Positions 14,496 to 21,426 of a DNA stretch of 21,426 nucleotides are shown here, piece by piece (the first letter of the stretch is position 1; each line of letters opens with the position of its first letter). The notes beneath the pieces were generated by a model that was given only the letters and a program-made list of their open reading frames with translations, was not told where the DNA came from and ran no database searches. The stretch covers positions 1 through 21,426 of the forward strand of contig CAZUAY010000025.1 of the NCBI GenBank assembly GCA_964618405.1. The letters run 5' to 3'. The translations under genes and the position numbers were made by a program. This stretch comes from JBBQIY01 sp964618405 (GTDB lineage: Bacteria; Verrucomicrobiota; Kiritimatiellia; RFP12; UBA3636).

Positions 14496-15755
14496 ATGGC
14501 AAAGAAGAATTTAGGATGGGATTGTGCAAAAGAAATTTTCGCCGAATATGGTGTAGACGCACAGACCGCAATCGATGCCGCGATGGCAATTCCTATCTCC
14601 ATGCATTGCTGGCAGGGCGATGATATCGGCGGATTTGAAAAGTCTGCTGGAGGTGTCGATGGCGGCCTCGCTGTCACGGGAAATTTTCCTGGACGCGCTC
14701 GAACACCAGAGGAACTTCGCGCTGACTTCGAGAAAGTTCTTTCCTTCGTTCCCGGTACATCGCGTCTCAACTTACATGCCTGTTACGCGGAGCCTGTAAA
14801 CGGCAACTACGCGGATCGCGACGAAATAACATTCGCCAATTTTAAGAACTGGGTCGATTGGGCTAACGCACTCGGCATCGGCGTCGATTTTAACCCGACG
14901 TTCTTCGCTCACCCTAAGGCTTCCGATGGTTTTGCGCTGGCTAATCGAGACAAGGGCATCCGTGATTTTTGGGTTGAGCATGGCTGTCGCTGTCGCGAAA
15001 TAGCAGCCAAGATTGGCTCCAAGACCCAGTCTTCGGTTCTCAATAATTTCTGGACTCCGGATGGCTATAAGGACACGCCTGCCGATCGACTGGGCCCACG
15101 TGAACGGTTGCTGGATTCGCTCGACCGCATGTTTAAGAAAAAGTACAGCCCCAAGCTAACCGTTGACTCCGTTGAGAGCAAGCTCTTCGGCGTGGGATGC
15201 GAAAGCTACACGGCAGGCTCCCACGAATTTTATTTGGGTTACGCCGTGAGCCGTCAGAAGCTGGCCTGTCTCGATGCCGGCCATTTCCATCCGACAGAGG
15301 TCATCTCCGATAAACTCAGCGCTGTGCTCCTCTTCATGCCCGAAATCGCACTGCATGTCAGCCGTCCCGTACGCTGGGATAGCGACCATGTGATTGCGCT
15401 TGATGACGAACTCAAGGCGATTGCACAGGAGATCGTATGGAACGGTCTTGAGTCGCGAATTCGTCTTGGGCTCGATTATTTTGATGCCAGCATCAATCGC
15501 ATTGCCGCTTGGACGATCGGCACCCGCAACATGCGCAAGGCACTGCTCATGGCGAAACTCACGCCGTTCAAGCTCCTCCGCGACGCTGAGACCGATGGCG
15601 ATTACACCTCCCGCCTCGCACTGCAAGAAGAGTTCCGCACGCTACCCTACGGCCTCGTTTGGGATCAGGCCTGTGCCCAGTTGGGCAAGGGCTCTGGCAA
15701 GCAGTGGCTGGCGTCCTGCAAGAAGTATGAAGCGGATGTACTTTCGAAGCGCTAG
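14496..15755 (+). CDS. rhaA: L-rhamnose isomerase
   Basis: This encodes 419 residues, the same length as E. coli RhaA. It converts L-rhamnose to L-rhamnulose, the first step of catabolism. Family hallmarks are visible: MHCWQGDDIGGFE near the N-terminus, ATGNFPGRARTPEELR-like VTGNFPGRARTPEELR, LNLHACY, GVDFNPTFFAHP, and the metal-site region ACLDAGHFHPTEVISDKLSA. AAGGAGA at 14483-14489 sets the start at ATG 14496; an open frame upstream has no support. No rhamnulokinase, aldolase, transporter or regulator gene is adjacent, so the pathway's other genes must be elsewhere. Confidence 0.96.
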   Translation: MAKKNLGWDCAKEIFAEYGVDAQTAIDAAMAIPISMHCWQGDDIGGFEKSAGGVDGGLAVTGNFPGRARTPEELRADFEKVLSFVPGTSRLNLHACYAEPVNGNYADRDEITFANFKNWVDWANALGIGVDFNPTFFAHPKASDGFALANRDKGIRDFWVEHGCRCREIAAKIGSKTQSSVLNNFWTPDGYKDTPADRLGPRERLLDSLDRMFKKKYSPKLTVDSVESKLFGVGCESYTAGSHEFYLGYAVSRQKLACLDAGHFHPTEVISDKLSAVLLFMPEIALHVSRPVRWDSDHVIALDDELKAIAQEIVWNGLESRIRLGLDYFDASINRIAAWTIGTRNMRKALLMAKLTPFKLLRDAETDGDYTSRLALQEEFRTLPYGLVWDQACAQLGKGSGKQWLASCKKYEADVLSKR

Positions 15756-15783
15756 ACCAGCAGAATGCCCCGCAGAAGAGAGT

Positions 15784-15806
15784 AGGGAGTAGAGAGTGGA
15801 GAGTAG
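15784..15806 (+). repeat. Left inverted repeat of the four-helix-bundle unit
   Basis: Built on a 7-bp period (AGTAGGG, AGTAGAG, AGTGGAG, AGTAG from 15781). It begins 28 bp past the rhaA stop. Confidence 0.85.
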
Positions 15807-15812
15807 TTTACG

Positions 15813-15830
15813 CTGAGGGCGCACCCTCAG
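15813..15830. repeat. Palindrome inside the four-helix-bundle unit
   Basis: CTGAGGG (15813-15819), loop CGCA, CCCTCAG (15824-15830), followed by GCTCCCCTTTTCTTT. It could act as an intrinsic terminator for rhaA, although the T-tract is interrupted and offset by 7 nt. Confidence 0.6.
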
Positions 15831-15877
15831 GCTCCCCTTTTCTTTAAGTTAGATATCAACGTGATGCGGAGGATACA

Positions 15878-16240
15878 ATGCAACCTGAAGACACAGCACT
15901 TTTTAAAAGTAAGAAATTTGCGATAAAGATTGTAAGGCTCTACACATATCTATGTGATAAGAAAAAAGAAACCGTCATGTCGAAACAGCTTCTCCGATGT
16001 GGAACGAGTATTGGCGCGAATTTGAGCGAGGCGGAGTGTGCTATTAGCAAAAAGGACTTTGCCCAAAAAGTCTATATCTCACATAAGGAGTGTGCGGAAG
16101 TTGCGTTCTGGCTCGATCTGTTACACGACACGCAGTATTTATCTGATGCTGAATTCAACGGTATTATGGATGATTGTGTTGTTCTCAGGAAAATGCTGAC
16201 GGCTACAACCAAAACGCTAAAGGATGAAAGTTTTGATTAA
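15878..16240 (+). CDS. Four-helix-bundle protein (23S intervening-sequence / S23 type)
   Basis: This encodes 120 residues. It belongs to the family found in the intervening sequences of some bacterial 23S rRNA genes (TIGR02436/PF05635), related to the Avd protein of diversity-generating retroelements. The signature is R-C-G-T-S-I-G-A-N-L-S-E-A-E (40-53), then KKDFAQKVYISHKECAEVAFWLDLL (58-82), within four predicted helices. These proteins are basic and bind nucleic acid; their cellular role is not settled. GGAGG at 15868-15872 supports the start. There is no rRNA here, so this is a free-standing copy. It lies between 23-bp inverted repeats. Confidence 0.92.
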   Translation: MQPEDTALFKSKKFAIKIVRLYTYLCDKKKETVMSKQLLRCGTSIGANLSEAECAISKKDFAQKVYISHKECAEVAFWLDLLHDTQYLSDAEFNGIMDDCVVLRKMLTATTKTLKDESFD

Positions 16241-16327
16241 CTTTATTCTTTCCGAATTGACACCCACCCTAGTTAAATAGAACTGTAACAATTCGGGGTA
16301 TGGGGTGTCCCCATCCGAAACCACTCC

Positions 16328-16350
16328 CTACTCTCTACTCTCTACTCCCT
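16328..16350 (-). repeat. Right inverted repeat of the four-helix-bundle unit
   Basis: A pyrimidine-rich stretch (CTACTCTCTACTCTCTACTC...) that is the inverse of 15784-15806 with one mismatch. It ends 11 bp before the next start codon. Upstream, CCGAATT (16252-16258)/AATTCGG (16290-16296) and GACACCC (16259-16265)/GGGTGTC (16303-16309) form interleaved, mutually exclusive pairings. Confidence 0.85.
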
Positions 16351-16361
16351 AATACCCCACT

Positions 16362-17591
16362 ATGTCACTTACCCTTACTATTGACTCCATTGCTTATCGC
16401 GGTGCAGGCGTTGCCAGAAATGAGGGCATCGTTTACTTCGTGCCTGGCACCTGTCCAGGCGAGGACGTCATTGCCAAAGTCATACGCGAAAAGAAGTCCT
16501 TTAAAGAAGCGCAGGCGCTTCTCGTGGTCAAACGCTCACCCGACCGGTTGAATAAGCCCACCTGTCGCCTCGTGACAGCAGAGGGCGACATTCAAGTTCC
16601 TGGTTGCGTTTACGATCATGTCACCCATGAAGCGGAATTGCGCTACAAGCAGGATCAGTTGCTGTCGTTTTTGTCGCGTCAGGGTGGCATCGCGAACGCC
16701 GCCGAGATCCTTCTCGAGCCCTTAAAATCGCCGAAGTTTCTGCACTACCGAAACAAAATCACGTTACATGTTGGCCGTAATGCTGAGGGGAGCAAAATTC
16801 TCGGCTATGTCGGAGAGGACAACGTCAGCATCGTTGACGTGCCGCAGTGTCCGCTCGCCGTTCCCGAAATAAATCAGGTCTTGACGGAAATCCGTGCAGA
16901 TCGTGAATTTTGGAAGTACATAGGGGCCGACGGTTCCATTGCTTTGCGATGGACGGAGACGGACGGCGTGATTGTGATACCGGAAACGGAAGGACGTGAA
17001 GAAGAGCCTCTACCGCCGCTGACTGAGCTGTCGCCCGTGGTCGGCAAGCTGATGGTTCCTGCCAAGGGATTTTTTCAAGTAAATCCAGAGGTTGGCGCAG
17101 AGCTGGTTTCGTATGTTACCGGGCTTGTCGAGACGTGCGAGCCACGCGAGTTGATCGATTTTTATTGTGGTGTTGGCGTGTTCGGTCTTTCGGCATCAAA
17201 GCGAAAAATTCGCCATGTCATCGGTTTTGATTCTGGGCGTGGTGCGATCCGCACGGCGAACGACAATGCCCGCCGTCTTGGACTTCCCACACGCTTCTTC
17301 TGTGAGTATTCTTCTCGGGTTGCCAGTCGAGCCCTTGCTCAACTTGAATCGACGAACCGCATGGTCGTTGTCGATCCTCCGCGTGCTGGGCTCGAGCCCG
17401 AGGTGACCTCTGCATTGCTAGAACACCCTGTAGATCACGTTGTGTATGTGTCGTGTTCACCCGATACGCTCGCTCGCGATCTCGCAATCCTCACCAAAGA
17501 CGGCAAGTACCACGTGAAGTCGGCGCGCATCTTCGACATGTTTCCCCGTACCGCGCACTTTGAGACGGCCGTGCATCTTTCACGGGTATAA
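16362..17591 (+). CDS. RNA (uracil-5-)methyltransferase, RlmD/TrmA family
   Basis: This encodes 409 residues. It is predicted to methylate C5 of a uridine in 23S rRNA (RlmD type) or tRNA, using SAM. An N-terminal TRAM domain (~1-60: IDSIAYRGAGVAR...VPGTCPGE) is followed by the catalytic domain: FFQVNP (~236), SAM motif DFYCGVGVFGL (~266), VVVDPPRAGLEPE (~333), nucleophile Cys in VSCSPDTLARD (~365) and the general-base Glu in FPRTAHFE (~401). RlmD normally binds a 4Fe-4S cluster with a C-x5-C-x2-C set; here only two Cys (~67 and ~82) remain in that region, so the cluster is probably absent. Which uridine it modifies cannot be told. Confidence 0.92.
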   Translation: MSLTLTIDSIAYRGAGVARNEGIVYFVPGTCPGEDVIAKVIREKKSFKEAQALLVVKRSPDRLNKPTCRLVTAEGDIQVPGCVYDHVTHEAELRYKQDQLLSFLSRQGGIANAAEILLEPLKSPKFLHYRNKITLHVGRNAEGSKILGYVGEDNVSIVDVPQCPLAVPEINQVLTEIRADREFWKYIGADGSIALRWTETDGVIVIPETEGREEEPLPPLTELSPVVGKLMVPAKGFFQVNPEVGAELVSYVTGLVETCEPRELIDFYCGVGVFGLSASKRKIRHVIGFDSGRGAIRTANDNARRLGLPTRFFCEYSSRVASRALAQLESTNRMVVVDPPRAGLEPEVTSALLEHPVDHVVYVSCSPDTLARDLAILTKDGKYHVKSARIFDMFPRTAHFETAVHLSRV

Positions 17592-17600
17592 AAGTATTCC

Positions 17601-17630
17601 TTGATTGGGGTCGCGGTAGGCTGGTACAAT
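17601..17630 (+). promoter_or_regulatory. Candidate alaS promoter
   Basis: TTGATT (17601-17606), an 18-bp spacer and TACAAT (17625-17630) preceded by TGG, an extended -10. It is about 30 bp before the alaS start and just after the preceding gene's stop. Confidence 0.55.
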
Positions 17631-17659
17631 CAAAACCTAATTTTGATCAAACTGGAAAC

Positions 17660-19462
17660 ATGAACATGACAGCCGATACGCTTCGCAATCTCTATCTCGA
17701 TTTCTTTAAATCTAAGGGCCATGCCATCATCTCTGGCGCTTCGTTGATTCCAGAGAATGATCCGACCGTTCTTTTTACAACGGCTGGTATGCATCCATTG
17801 GTCCCGTATCTGATGGGTGAAAAACATCCCGCAGGAACGCGCTTGGTCGACGTCCAGAAGTGCGTACGCACGGGCGACATTGATGCCGTTGGCGACGCCT
17901 CACACTTGACCTTCTTCGAGATGCTCGGAAACTGGTCGCTCGGTGACTATTTTAAGAGAGAGGCGATCTGTTGGTCGCATGAATTCCTTACGCAAAAGCT
18001 AGGATTCGATCCGGCCTGTCTCAACGTGACGGTTTTTGCGGGGGAGGGCAATATTCCAGCCGATGAAGAAGCTGCCGCGATTTGGCTAGAACTGGGTATC
18101 CCTGCAGAGCGTATCTTCCGTTTGCCAAAGGAAGACAACTGGTGGGGGCCTGCGGGCGTGACGGGGCCTTGCGGTCCGGACACCGAAATGTTCATCGATA
18201 CGGGCAAAGACAAGTGCGAAGCGGAGTGTCGTCCCGGTTGCCACTGCGGCAAGTATATCGAAATCTGGAACGATGTGTTCATGCAATACAACAAGCGCGA
18301 GGACGGCACCTACGAGCCACTCAAGCAGCATAATGTCGATACAGGAATGGGCGTTGAACGCACGATCTGTATGATGAACAAGCTGGAGACGGTGTACGAC
18401 ACGGAACTTTTCGCACCGATCATGGCCGCGATCAAAGAACTCTCGACTCAGCGTCCGGCCGACGAAGCGGCGGCGGTTCGTTCGGAGCGCATCGTAGCCG
18501 ATCATATCCGTACGTCTGTATTTATTCTCGGTGATCCGAAGGGCGGCGTCCAGCCGGGCAACCTCGGTGCCAACTACGTGCTTCGTCGTCTCATCCGTAG
18601 TTCGGTGCGTCATGCAAAAGCACTGGGCATCGCGACGGGCTACACGGAGAAGCTTGCCGATATCATCGTTGAGAACTATAAGCATGTTTACCCCGAACTC
18701 GGCGAAAAGCGGGATCATATTGTGTCTGAGCTGACTCAGGAAGAAGTACGTTTTGAAAAGACGCTGGTTTCGGGCGAGCGCGAGTTTGATAAGATTTCGG
18801 AGGTGCTTCTCCAGCATGGTCAATCACAGATCAACGGACGGACCGCATTCAAGCTCTACGACACCTACGGCTTCCCACTGGAATTCACTGAAGACCTAGC
18901 ACGCGAACGCGGACTCACCGTTGACCGCGAAGGCTACGCAGCGGCATTTAAAAAACATCAGGAGCTTTCGAAGCAGGGAGAGGGAACCTTTAAGGGCGGA
19001 CTTGCCGATAATTCGGAACTGACCACAGCACTGCACACGGCCACTCATCTGCTGCATCGAGCACTGAAGAACGTCCTCGGCGAACATGTAAACCAGAAGG
19101 GTTCCAACATCACGCCCGAAAGACTGCGCTTCGACTTCTCACACCCCGATAAAATGACCCCAGAGCAGGTCAAGCAAGTTGAAGACATCGTCAATGAAGT
19201 TATTCAAGCGGATATGCCCGTGACCCTAGAAGTTATGTCTTTGGAAGAAGCTAAGACTTCTGGCGCCACGGCACTCTTTACCGGGAAGTACGATGAAAAG
19301 GTGAAGGTCTACACGGTCGGGACGTTTTCGAAGGAAGTTTGTGGCGGACCACACATTGAACATACCGGTACGATGGGGCACTTCCGTATTCAGAAAGAAG
19401 AGTCCTCCAGTGCGGGCGTCAGACGCATCAAGGCGGTTCTCGAGAGGTCGTGTCAGTCTTGA
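17660..19462 (+). CDS. alaS: Alanine--tRNA ligase, short form lacking the C-Ala domain
   Basis: This encodes 600 residues, against roughly 860-890 in most bacteria. The class II catalytic core is intact (DFFKSKGH, LIPENDPTVLFTTAGM, the motif 2 region FFEMLGNWSLGDYFK, and GMGVER near the end of the core). A Cys-rich insert C-E-A-E-C-R-P-G-C-H-C lies before GKYIEIWNDVF. The editing domain keeps the zinc-type motifs HTATHLLH (~458) and CGGPHIEHTG (~561), so mischarged Ser/Gly should be cleared. The DHHA1/C-Ala domain is missing: the frame ends cleanly after the editing domain and no remnant follows before the next gene. Short forms like this are known in some lineages. The first ATG (17660) or the second (17666) may be used. 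Confidence 0.95.
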   Translation: MNMTADTLRNLYLDFFKSKGHAIISGASLIPENDPTVLFTTAGMHPLVPYLMGEKHPAGTRLVDVQKCVRTGDIDAVGDASHLTFFEMLGNWSLGDYFKREAICWSHEFLTQKLGFDPACLNVTVFAGEGNIPADEEAAAIWLELGIPAERIFRLPKEDNWWGPAGVTGPCGPDTEMFIDTGKDKCEAECRPGCHCGKYIEIWNDVFMQYNKREDGTYEPLKQHNVDTGMGVERTICMMNKLETVYDTELFAPIMAAIKELSTQRPADEAAAVRSERIVADHIRTSVFILGDPKGGVQPGNLGANYVLRRLIRSSVRHAKALGIATGYTEKLADIIVENYKHVYPELGEKRDHIVSELTQEEVRFEKTLVSGEREFDKISEVLLQHGQSQINGRTAFKLYDTYGFPLEFTEDLARERGLTVDREGYAAAFKKHQELSKQGEGTFKGGLADNSELTTALHTATHLLHRALKNVLGEHVNQKGSNITPERLRFDFSHPDKMTPEQVKQVEDIVNEVIQADMPVTLEVMSLEEAKTSGATALFTGKYDEKVKVYTVGTFSKEVCGGPHIEHTGTMGHFRIQKEESSSAGVRRIKAVLERSCQS

Positions 19463-19497
19463 AGTTTGGCAGAAACACAGTTTGATGAGGAAAGAAA

Positions 19498-19971
19498 ATG
19501 CGGATTGATAGTGAAATTGAAATTAGGACGGCGACGATTGATGATCTTGCCGCAATCTTTCATTTAGGCGAAAAAGTGTTCACTTCTCAAGAGTATTCAA
19601 ACCTCTACCGTACGTGGGATGAATATGAGGTCACCTATCTGTTTAATAGCGAATCGGAATATCTTTTGGTCGCAGAGCTAGAAGAACGAGTCATTGGGTT
19701 TGCTATGGGCACTGTTATCGAAAAGGCCCGTTCGGCTTGGAATTATGGCCATTTACTGTGGTTGGGTGTTGATCCGAGCTTTGCCCGCAAGCATGTCGGA
19801 AGCTTGCTGTTTGACCGCTTCCGCGAATTGATGGAGGATGATGGGATACGGATGCTGATGGTGGATACGCAAGCGGATAACGAGGCGGCACTTACGTTTT
19901 TTCATCGTAAGGGGTTTGAGAATCCGACGGAACATGTCTACATGACGCTCAATCTGGGGAAGGAAGGATAA
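19498..19971 (+). CDS. GNAT-family N-acetyltransferase
   Basis: This encodes 157 residues, a single GNAT domain that moves an acetyl group from acetyl-CoA to an amine. Motif A is visible as LWLGVDPSFARKHVGSLLFDRF (R-x-x-V-G-S, with G/A-x-G/A relaxed). Motif B follows in ADNEAALTFFHRKGF. The substrate is not evident; the shape is RimI-like. AGGAAAG precedes the start. It is 35 bp after alaS and 3 bp before an M20 deacylase-type gene, so it may add an acetyl group that the M20 enzyme later removes. Confidence 0.88.
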   Translation: MRIDSEIEIRTATIDDLAAIFHLGEKVFTSQEYSNLYRTWDEYEVTYLFNSESEYLLVAELEERVIGFAMGTVIEKARSAWNYGHLLWLGVDPSFARKHVGSLLFDRFRELMEDDGIRMLMVDTQADNEAALTFFHRKGFENPTEHVYMTLNLGKEG

Positions 19972-19974
19972 CGT

Positions 19975-21072
19975 ATGGCGAACTTCATTAACACCAAACG
20001 ACTGCACGCCCTGTTCCAAAACATGGTCGACATTTATAGTCCATCGGGCAAAGAGGAAGAGTTGACGGATTTCCTCGAAAACGTTCTGATGGCGAGCGGG
20101 CTTTCCGTCGAGCGACAACCCGTCGATGAATCACGCGCGAACCTGCTCGTTTCATCGGGCTCCGGCACGCCAAACATGCTGTTTCTCGGCCATATCGACA
20201 CGGTGCCGGCCTTTGATATTGAGCAGTATGAGTTTTCTGAGCATGAAGGCATTTGTCGAGGACTCGGTACGGCTGACATGAAAGGCGGCTGTGCCGCACT
20301 GATTGAGGCGTTTCTTTCTTCTGTCGAACAAGGGAGTCTCTCGGACAATGTTCTGCTTGCGCTAGTGGTTGGCGAGGAAGAAAACGGTGACGGTACACAG
20401 GCCTTACTCGAATCACACACCTTCGATACGGCTCTGGTAGCAGAACCAACGAACTTGGAGCCTGGCTTGGCTCACTATGGCTATGTGGAATTGATGGTTC
20501 GCGCTTTTGGGTATCGTCGACATGCGGCCATGTCGGATCGAGAAACGAACGCCATTCACGCGATGTTGCGATTTCTAATCCAGTTTGAAGACTGGATCGA
20601 AAGTCATGAGTTGGAAGCCATCATGAATATCCGAGATCTGCGTAGCTCGAAATCTGGCTTTGCTGTGCCGGATCGTTGCGCTGTTGCCGTGGATTTGCAT
20701 TTTCCACCCAATGTTTCCTCGCAAGCGTTTTCTGAAGAGTTGCGCGCATTTATCGACGTCCAACTCACCGGCAGCCATGCCTCAAACTATGAATTGGAGT
20801 TCCCGACCTTAGCCGATGGATTTGAGGTGTCAGCGGAATCAGCTTTTGCTCAACGCTTAAAGCGGGTTTTTCAGACCTTGAAGAAAGAATGGAATCCCAT
20901 TTCGTTTAAAAGCCATTCTGATGCTAATCTGCTCCGGAATGCTGGATGCTTGCCGATCATTTTAGGTCCAGGTCAATTGGAGACAGCTCACTCGAAAGAT
21001 GAATGCGTGGAGTTTAAGCAGGTTTGCGGTGCAGCCGAAATTTATAGCCAGCTTTTGAGAGAGCTTCCGTAA
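19975..21072 (+). CDS. M20-family metallopeptidase/deacylase (ArgE/DapE/LysK-like)
   Basis: This encodes 365 residues. M20 enzymes are di-zinc hydrolases that remove acyl or aminoacyl groups in amino-acid pathways. Visible parts are IYSPSGKEEEL, the metal site LGHIDTVP with His (~73), RGLGTADMKGG with the bridging Asp, the catalytic and metal Glu pair in VGEEENGDG, AEPTN, and the C-terminal metal His in AHSKDEC. The middle lid domain (~160-270) is present. The overall pattern is closest to LysW-lysine/acetylornithine hydrolases, but the substrate is not provable. AAGGA at 19964-19968 precedes the start. With dapA and dapB 6-8 kb upstream, an acetyl-diaminopimelate or ornithine role is possible. 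Confidence 0.88.
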   Translation: MANFINTKRLHALFQNMVDIYSPSGKEEELTDFLENVLMASGLSVERQPVDESRANLLVSSGSGTPNMLFLGHIDTVPAFDIEQYEFSEHEGICRGLGTADMKGGCAALIEAFLSSVEQGSLSDNVLLALVVGEEENGDGTQALLESHTFDTALVAEPTNLEPGLAHYGYVELMVRAFGYRRHAAMSDRETNAIHAMLRFLIQFEDWIESHELEAIMNIRDLRSSKSGFAVPDRCAVAVDLHFPPNVSSQAFSEELRAFIDVQLTGSHASNYELEFPTLADGFEVSAESAFAQRLKRVFQTLKKEWNPISFKSHSDANLLRNAGCLPIILGPGQLETAHSKDECVEFKQVCGAAEIYSQLLRELP

Positions 21073-21079
21073 TAGGAAC

Positions 21080-21132
21080 GTAGCCGAGACAATCTTGTCT
21101 CGGTTCGTCCCCGACAGGACTGTCGGGGCTAC
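21080..21132. repeat. Structured palindromic element (outer stem plus two hairpins)
   Basis: Outer arms GTAG (21080-21083) and CTAC (21129-21132) enclose two hairpins. Hairpin 1 is CCGAGACA (21084-21091), loop ATCT, TGTCTCGG (21096-21103). Hairpin 2 is CCCCGACA (21109-21116), loop GGAC, TGTCGGGG (21121-21128). The linker TTCGT is at 21104-21108. It starts 7 bp past the M20 stop. It has the same design and linker as 239-297. Confidence 0.9.
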
Positions 21133-21426
21133 TCTTGCGTCTCAGTTTTTAACACGGGTCTCGAAAAGAATGTAGCCGACTTGAAGATGACCAGACCTCA
21201 CTAAATTGAGATTTTTTCTACTTTTCTATCGCAAGTTCAATTCCCTCTTCTGATTCGAATAATCGCTTATTCTCTATGCGGAGCAGGGTGGGGCGAAGCT
21301 GTCCCAGCGAGCCGTTTGTTTCAAATTAGCCGAAGCTGATATCTGTATTTTCGAAGGATGAGGTACAAAGGTTTTTTCGGCATCGTTTCGAAGCATGAGG
21401 AGAGACGGCTTGTCGGGACGACTGCG
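21133..21426. other. Intergenic, no gene seen
   Basis: No frame of useful length or protein-like content on either strand. A G-rich segment around 21281-21310 (GGTGGGGCGAAGCTGTCCCA) has weak self-complementarity only. The window ends before any further gene can be recognised. Confidence 0.5.

Larger units (their letters stand above)
15784..16350. mobile_element. Inverted-repeat-bounded unit carrying a four-helix-bundle gene
   Basis: A 23-bp purine-rich arm at 15784-15806 (starts AGGGAGTAGAGAGT) matches the reverse complement of 16328-16350 at 22 of 23 positions. Between them lie a palindrome (15813-15830) and one gene with its own strong Shine-Dalgarno. The unit fills the gap between rhaA and the rlmD-like gene, leaving only 11 bp before the latter's start codon. 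It contains no transposase. Mobility is inferred from the terminal inverted repeats. Confidence 0.6.

Noticed and set aside
15878..16240. Intervening sequence of a 23S rRNA gene
   Set aside because: The flanks are rhaA and an RNA methyltransferase gene, not rRNA.
15878..16240. Avd protein of a diversity-generating retroelement
   Set aside because: No reverse transcriptase gene or template/variable repeat is visible in the window.
18086..18823. 245-codon minus-strand frame opposite alaS
   Set aside because: Antisense shadow of a conserved gene, with no family resemblance.
21281..21310. Possible structured RNA or riboswitch in the last intergenic stretch
   Set aside because: Only short, weak complementarity and no recognisable conserved motif, and the downstream gene is outside the window.

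Overview
The window reads as a chromosomal segment of a Gram-negative bacterium, most plausibly from the PVC group (Kiritimatiellota, Lentisphaerota or Verrucomicrobiota). This is inferred from the gene mix, not from a marker phylogeny. The mix is large TPR/membrane proteins, an EfpL-type elongation factor, an alanyl-tRNA synthetase lacking the C-terminal domain, a GT90 glycosyltransferase and a lone L-rhamnose isomerase, with many short palindromic and 7-bp or 12-bp periodic intergenic repeats.

Layout. Positions 1-345 are intergenic and repeat-rich. A 1108-residue membrane-TPR protein (346-3672, minus) and a secreted TPR protein (4021-6075, plus) are divergent. They look like paralogs over their extracytoplasmic halves, and a tRNA-Gly(TCC) lies between them. 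EfpL (6133-6699) follows. A type II restriction-modification cassette comes next: an Eco47II-like nuclease (6906-7661) overlapping a C5-cytosine methyltransferase with an N-terminal helix-turn-helix (7645-9408). A convergent GT90 glycosyltransferase (9398-10399, minus) overlaps the methyltransferase end by 11 bp.

A tRNA-Leu(TAG) (10739-10823) starts the most interesting region. Its last 28 bp are repeated exactly at 12660-12687. The repeats bracket a 1.86-kb islet with no integrase and a compact four-gene operon behind its own promoter. The genes encode a 73-residue small protein, a HEPN-domain protein, a 155-residue unknown and a SecB-like chaperone. This resembles a toxin-antitoxin-chaperone (TAC) module with a HEPN toxin, a combination I do not recognise as described.

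The core region then resumes with dapA and dapB (lysine/diaminopimelate synthesis) and rhaA. Next is a 567-bp unit in which a four-helix-bundle (23S intervening-sequence-type) protein gene lies between 23-bp inverted repeats. An RlmD/TrmA-like RNA uridine methyltransferase, a short AlaRS, a GNAT acetyltransferase and an M20 deacylase-type peptidase follow. The acetyltransferase and M20 genes are 3 bp apart and may act as an acyl-protection/deprotection pair.

Both ends of the window carry the same kind of structured repeat: an outer stem enclosing two hairpins separated by the linker TTCGT. The stem sequences differ but the pairing is kept.
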